From: Patescibacteria group bacterium UBA2135
GTDB lineage: Bacteria; Patescibacteriota; Minisyncoccia; Phycocordibacterales; UBA2135
DNA: 8,012 nucleotides
Direction of reading: 5' to 3'
NCBI GenBank assembly: GCA_002327685.1
Contig: DCXN01000031.1
Span: forward strand, 1 to 8,012
Shown here piece after piece: positions 5,367 through 8,012 of this stretch. Each line of letters opens with the position of its first letter. Position 1 is the first letter of the stretch. Both the position numbers and the translations under genes were made by a program. The notes under the pieces were generated by a model. That model made no database searches and was not told the DNA's origin. It worked only from the letters and a program-made list of their open reading frames with translations.

Positions 5367-5386
5367 AACAATTCGCGCGAATTGTT
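5367..5386. promoter_or_regulatory. Perfect 20-bp palindrome between xthA and mscS-like gene
   Basis: AACAATTCGCGCGAATTGTT is its own reverse complement. It lies 38 bp past the xthA stop and 85 bp before the MscS-family start. The minus-strand side after it has no T tract, which argues against a simple terminator. A dimeric regulator site is plausible, but the factor is unknown. Confidence 0.5.
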
Positions 5387-5423
5387 TAATAGAGAATTTT
5401 TCTTGTTTTCTTACTTTCTTAAT

Positions 5424-6197
5424 CTAGGCAATATCAATCTCAATACCAATTGGACAATGGTCAGAGCCAAAAATGTTATTCAAAATAAACGCATCTTTTA
5501 ATTTACTCTGTAAGTCCGGGCTTATGAAAAAATAATCTATGCGCCAACCGACGTTTCTATCTCGCGCTCGGGTTTTTAAATCCCAATATGAATACGCGCC
5601 GGTTTTTTGTGGGTGTAAATTGCGAAATGTATCAATATATCCAAGGCGTACCACCTCATCTAGCCATGCGCGTTCTTCAGGGAGGAATCCAGTATTTTTT
5701 TCATTCTCTTTCGCGCGCGCGAGGTCAATTTCTTCATGAGCAGTATTTACGTCTCCACAAAAAACAATCTTGTGTCCCCCTTTGCGCAATTTCTCAATGT
5801 GCTCAAGAAATGCGTCGTAAAAATCAAGTTTATATTTAAGCCGTTCTGGTCCCCCACCACCATTTGGGAAATATATATTTAAAAGTACAAATTTTTTAAA
5901 ATATGCCGTAACGATTCTCCCCTCGTCATCAAATTTTTTAATGCCCATGCCATATTCAACTTTTTCCGGCTCTTCTTTGCTATAGATTGCAACGCCACTA
6001 TACCCTTTTCGCAACTTTGAAGACGCAAAATATGAGAAATAGCCCGCGGGATTGCGTACTTCGGGAACTAATTGATCAGGCTCTGCTTTTGTCTCCTGCA
6101 GACAAAAAATATCTGGTTTGGTTTTTAAAAAATCATCCCAGTATTCATTTCTGTGCACAGATCGCAGACCGTTTACGTTCCATGAAAGTAGTTTCAT
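5424..6197 (-). CDS. xthA: Exodeoxyribonuclease III (AP endonuclease, Xth/ExoA family)
   Basis: This cytoplasmic base-excision repair enzyme cleaves 5' of abasic sites and removes 3'-blocked ends. The endonuclease/exonuclease/phosphatase fold is complete at 257 residues, the usual length. Motifs in order: SWNVNGLR with Asn7, CLQETK with Glu35 (metal ligand), GYSGVAIYSK (65-74), NIYFPNGG with Tyr109, GDVNTAHEEIDLA with Asp149 and Asn151, WRIDYFF with Asp221, and GSDHCPI with Asp246 and His247 (catalytic pair). No residue expected of the active site is missing. ATG 6197 begins directly with the first beta strand, so an earlier start is not needed. The -10 box ends only 8 bp before it, suggesting leaderless expression. 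The gene is a single unit between a terminator and a palindrome. Confidence 0.96.
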   Translation of the reverse strand: MKLLSWNVNGLRSVHRNEYWDDFLKTKPDIFCLQETKAEPDQLVPEVRNPAGYFSYFASSKLRKGYSGVAIYSKEEPEKVEYGMGIKKFDDEGRIVTAYFKKFVLLNIYFPNGGGGPERLKYKLDFYDAFLEHIEKLRKGGHKIVFCGDVNTAHEEIDLARAKENEKNTGFLPEERAWLDEVVRLGYIDTFRNLHPQKTGAYSYWDLKTRARDRNVGWRIDYFFISPDLQSKLKDAFILNNIFGSDHCPIGIEIDIA

Positions 6198-6205
6198 TGT
6201 TTAGC

Positions 6206-6211
6206 ATTATA
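6206..6211 (-). promoter_or_regulatory. -10 box of xthA, giving a leaderless transcript
   Basis: On the minus strand GGTGTATAATGC holds a perfect TATAAT (6211-6206). Transcription starting 6-8 bp downstream would begin at or within 3 bases of the ATG at 6197. No good -35 match is present; that region falls inside the neighbouring terminator stem. Confidence 0.65.
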
Positions 6212-6227
6212 CACCATTTCGTTATTC

Positions 6228-6268
6228 ACCAAGAAACCCCGCAGAGTGCTTCTGCGGGGTTTCTTGGT
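6228..6268. terminator. Perfect 18-bp-stem terminator hairpin
   Basis: ACCAAGAAACCCCGCAGA (6228-6245) pairs perfectly with 6251-6268 around the loop GTGCT. It lies on the 3' side of tRNA-Pro and its duplicated end, so it probably ends that transcript on the minus strand. On the minus strand the stem ends in GGGGTTTCTTGGT, a weak T-rich end built into the stem. It abuts the xthA promoter. Confidence 0.75.
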
Positions 6269-6296
6269 TTCGCTTCGTTCGGGGCACCGAGATTCG
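6269..6296 (-). repeat. Direct repeat copy of tRNA-Pro 3' end (distal)
   Basis: This 28-bp sequence is identical to 6457-6484. It contains the discriminator, acceptor 3' strand and part of the T arm of tRNA-Pro (18 nt) plus 10 nt of trailer. No other tRNA arms accompany it, so it is not a second tRNA. It lies next to the terminator hairpin. Confidence 0.9.
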
Positions 6297-6456
6297 GGGT
6301 CAAGTCGCTAAGTTCATATTTCGTGCTACGCACTCATATTCACTAAGCGCTTCCTCCCCGGGCTCGCCTGTCTCATTCACTCCGTTCATTCAACATGGCT
6401 CCGCCTTTCGAATCCGGACGCAAGGCAAGCAGTTGCCTTGCTTGCCCTCACTCCGC
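6297..6456. other. 160-bp spacer between duplicated tRNA-Pro ends
   Basis: No reading frame of note. It contains an imperfect hairpin (6306-6349; CGCTAAGTTCATATT against its near-complement AATATTCACTAAGCG) and a clean hairpin, GCAAGGCAA-GCAG-TTGCCTTGC (6420-6441). It may be the remains of a small insertion at the tRNA end. Confidence 0.6.
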
Positions 6457-6484
6457 TTCGCTTCGTTCGGGGCACCGAGATTCG
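6457..6484 (-). repeat. Direct repeat copy at tRNA-Pro 3' end (proximal)
   Basis: This is identical over 28 bp to 6269-6296, offset 188 bp. The last 18 bp are the functional 3' part of tRNA-Pro; the first 10 bp are trailer. Identity stops at 6485, inside the T loop. Confidence 0.9.
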
Positions 6485-6539
6485 AACTCGGAATCGCTCG
6501 GTCCCAAACCGAGAATGTTAGCCGTTACACCATGCCCCG
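6467..6539 (-). tRNA. trnP(ugg): tRNA-Pro (anticodon UGG)
   Basis: The minus-strand cloverleaf has acceptor CGGGGCA/TGCCCCG, D stem GTGT/ACAT with loop AACGGCTA, anticodon stem CTCGG/CCGAG with loop TTTGGGA (anticodon TGG), a 5-nt variable loop, and T arm CCGAG-TTCGAAT-CTCGG. Discriminator A is followed by ACG, so CCA is not encoded and must be added by the CCA enzyme. It decodes CCA and, by wobble, other Pro codons. The 3' end is duplicated 188 bp downstream. Confidence 0.96.
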
Positions 6540-6568
6540 CTTAATGCCTATACAATAGCATAAATATT

Positions 6569-6691
6569 AGGACTTATGCACTTGGCATATTTCATCGTCA
6601 GCTTCGTCGCAGAAACGTTCACTGTACTAATACGTACAGCTCACATTTCTGCTCCTCGCTTTCTTGAACTATACTCAAGCGTATAAGTTCT
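6569..6691. repeat. Imperfect ~123-bp palindrome
   Basis: The left arm (from AGGACTTATGCACTTG) and the reverse complement of the right arm (AGAACTTATACGCTTG) match at 13 of 16 outer positions. The middle CAGAAACGTTCACTGTAC matches its partner at 14 of 18, and the core CTGTAC-TAATAC-GTACAG is perfect. AT-rich flanks (6562-6568 and 6692-6698) may extend it. Mismatches are scattered and one indel is needed. It lies between tRNA-Pro and the terminator of the PLP enzyme gene and holds no reading frame. It could be a MITE-like element or a structured RNA. Confidence 0.75.
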
Positions 6692-6700
6692 AAATATATA

Positions 6701-6731
6701 ACAAGAAAAGAAAAACCAGCATTTCTGCTGG
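6701..6731 (-). terminator. Rho-independent terminator of the PLP enzyme gene
   Basis: On the minus strand the stem CCAGCA-GAAA-TGCTGG (6731-6716) is followed by TTTTTCTTTTCTTGT. It starts 12 bp past the stop codon. This is the most classical terminator in the window. Confidence 0.88.
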
Positions 6732-6742
6732 CTTTTAAAATA

Positions 6743-7936
6743 TCATAGTTGATTAAGCACTTGCGCAAACCTATCTATGAACGCATTATTCCGACGACGA
6801 CCCGCCGCAACCGACAGGCGAACAAGTTCCGGTGTGATATTCGCTGCTCGCAATTCGTTTTCTGAAAGTTTGCTGTGAGTAGTCGAAGCAGGATGTATTA
6901 TCAAATTGTAACGCCGATCTCCTAGATGCGGAGCAAGAAATGTTCGCTCCCTATCCGGCAGTGTTTCTGTAATCCTTTTTGCATCCTCATAGCTTTGCAT
7001 TTCAAACGAGAGTACACCACCGGCACCCTCAGGCATATACTTCTGCGCCAACACGTAATACGGTGATTCGGGAAGAAGCGGATAATGAACCTTAAGACCC
7101 TGTTCTGAAAGAAAATGAGAGACCTCAAGAGCATTGGCTGAAAAACGCCACATTATTTCTTCCACATCCTCATCAACAGAAAGGTTTGTAAAAAATGCCG
7201 GAACAGGACCCATGATTGTGCCTATCCCAGAATGCCATTCGTTTAAAGGTCCTTCCATCTCTTCTACAAACTTCGGAGAACCAATAATAACTCCACCCAT
7301 TCCAATCGAAAGACCATTAAGCGACTTTGTACTTGAATAAAGCACAACGTCCGCACCCCATATAAGTGGTTTTTGAATTGGACCGGCAAGCGTGTTGTCA
7401 ACAGCAAGCCATGCACCAACTTTGTGAGCAATTTCTGCCAACGGCTCGATGTCTACCACACCACCGCCTGGATTTGATGGGGATTCAGCAAAAACAAGGG
7501 CGGTCCTTTCATTAATTTCATCTTCCCACGCAGAGAGATCAAATGGATTCTCCACAAAAACAATATCGAAGCCAAACTTATCAGCCCAAAGATGAAACTG
7601 GTGGACAGTGCCACCATACAAGTTAGAAGTGGTAACAACTCGACGTCTGTCGAAAGGGCGATTAGCGAGACAGCCAATTAAAAGATGCATGACTGCGGTA
7701 AGGCCAGAATTCTCAGACCATACCGAACCTAGCTCAGCCCCCTCTTCCATATTGGCAAGAGATTTTTCAAGACGTGTAACTGTGGGATTGCCCATGCGTA
7801 CATAGCCATACTCGTCTGCTGTTGGATCTGCAAACCATTTAGCAGCTTCATCAGTATCTTCAAACCAAAAGGCAGAGCTTAAATCCAATGGTGACACGAT
7901 GCCGCGATGCGGAGAAATGAACTTTTTATTTGACAT
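6743..7936 (-). CDS. Cys/Met metabolism PLP-dependent enzyme (cystathionine gamma-synthase/lyase family)
   Basis: This cytoplasmic fold-type I PLP enzyme belongs to the family that makes or breaks C-S bonds in cystathionine, homocysteine or methionine. At 397 residues it has the family's full length. Motifs: GYVRMGNPT with Tyr45 and Arg47 (phosphate contact from the partner subunit), NLYGGT with Tyr107 (stacks on PLP), ESPSNPGGGVVDI (151-163), VDNTLAGP with Asp180 (pyridine nitrogen), and SSTKSLNG with Lys204 (Schiff base). Arg373 in LVRLSV is the substrate carboxylate contact. Gly109 stands where methionine gamma-lyases carry Cys, which weakens that assignment. The usual RLSVGxE end reads RLSVAAGRRRN, so the glutamate is missing. 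The exact reaction (synthase, lyase or sulfhydrylase) cannot be set from sequence. ATG 7936 is preceded by GAGGAAAG about 10-13 nt away, the only Shine-Dalgarno-like site in the window. Confidence 0.9.
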   Translation of the reverse strand: MSNKKFISPHRGIVSPLDLSSAFWFEDTDEAAKWFADPTADEYGYVRMGNPTVTRLEKSLANMEEGAELGSVWSENSGLTAVMHLLIGCLANRPFDRRRVVTTSNLYGGTVHQFHLWADKFGFDIVFVENPFDLSAWEDEINERTALVFAESPSNPGGGVVDIEPLAEIAHKVGAWLAVDNTLAGPIQKPLIWGADVVLYSSTKSLNGLSIGMGGVIIGSPKFVEEMEGPLNEWHSGIGTIMGPVPAFFTNLSVDEDVEEIMWRFSANALEVSHFLSEQGLKVHYPLLPESPYYVLAQKYMPEGAGGVLSFEMQSYEDAKRITETLPDRERTFLAPHLGDRRYNLIIHPASTTHSKLSENELRAANITPELVRLSVAAGRRRNNAFIDRFAQVLNQL

Positions 7937-7970
7937 TGTACGATCACTTTCCTCTACGAAGTCTATTCAA

Positions 7971-7999
7971 ACATTACTAAAACCACGAAAAGATGTCAA
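7971..7999 (-). promoter_or_regulatory. Promoter of the PLP enzyme gene
   Basis: On the minus strand a perfect TTGACA (7999-7994) lies 17 bp from TAATGT (7976-7971), a poor -10 match at correct spacing. Expected transcription start is near 7964, giving a leader of about 28 nt that contains the AGAGGAAAG purine run (7955-7947). Confidence 0.55.
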
Positions 8000-8012
8000 A
8001 GTTTTACAGCAA

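Noticed and set aside
6281..6296. Second tRNA-Pro
   Set aside because: Only the 3' acceptor strand and part of the T arm are present; the D and anticodon arms are missing.

Overview
The window looks like a chromosomal segment from a small-genome bacterium of the Patescibacteria/CPR, probably the Parcubacteria side. This is an inference from style: a serine recombinase running antisense into a tRNA gene, an almost complete lack of Shine-Dalgarno sites, leaderless-type starts, a short acidic Pro/Ala/Thr/Glu protein, and many palindromic or CCTAAAG-type intergenic repeats. UGA is used as a stop (end of the MscS-family gene), so the genetic code appears standard and UGA=Gly lineages are unlikely. 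No rRNA gene, ribosomal protein gene or CRISPR array is present.

Left part (1-2050): a large serine recombinase gene lies between two 114-bp inverted repeats that match at 112 of 114 positions (240-353 and 1780-1893). The right repeat begins exactly at the 3' end of an intact tRNA-Gly(UCC) gene on the minus strand and supplies its last acceptor base, discriminator and CCA. The recombinase frame does not stop in the repeat. It runs antisense through the whole tRNA and its promoter, so the last ~75 residues are made of repeat and tRNA sequence. This resembles a compact, possibly invertible, recombinase element lodged against a tRNA.

Middle (2050-4190): a 46-residue acidic low-complexity gene (minus), then a ~450-bp intergenic region dense in inverted repeats with two DnaA-box-like 9-mers, then a membrane-anchored trypsin-like protease (plus). 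The protease is flanked on both sides by degenerate CCTAAAG repeats and followed by two strong hairpins that separate it from the convergent genes on the right.

Right part (4190-8012, all minus): a CGS/MGL-type PLP-dependent Cys/Met metabolism enzyme, tRNA-Pro(UGG), exonuclease III and an MscS-family mechanosensitive channel. Each is separated from the next by its own terminator, promoter or palindrome, so this is a series of single-gene units rather than an operon. The tRNA-Pro 3' end is duplicated 188 bp downstream as a perfect 28-bp direct repeat, a second tRNA-end scar in the same window. A ~123-bp imperfect palindrome lies between tRNA-Pro and the PLP enzyme.

The housekeeping genes cover DNA repair, osmotic safety, envelope proteolysis and sulfur amino-acid metabolism and do not form one pathway. 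The distinctive material is the repeat-flanked recombinase and the layered repeat structures around the two tRNA genes.
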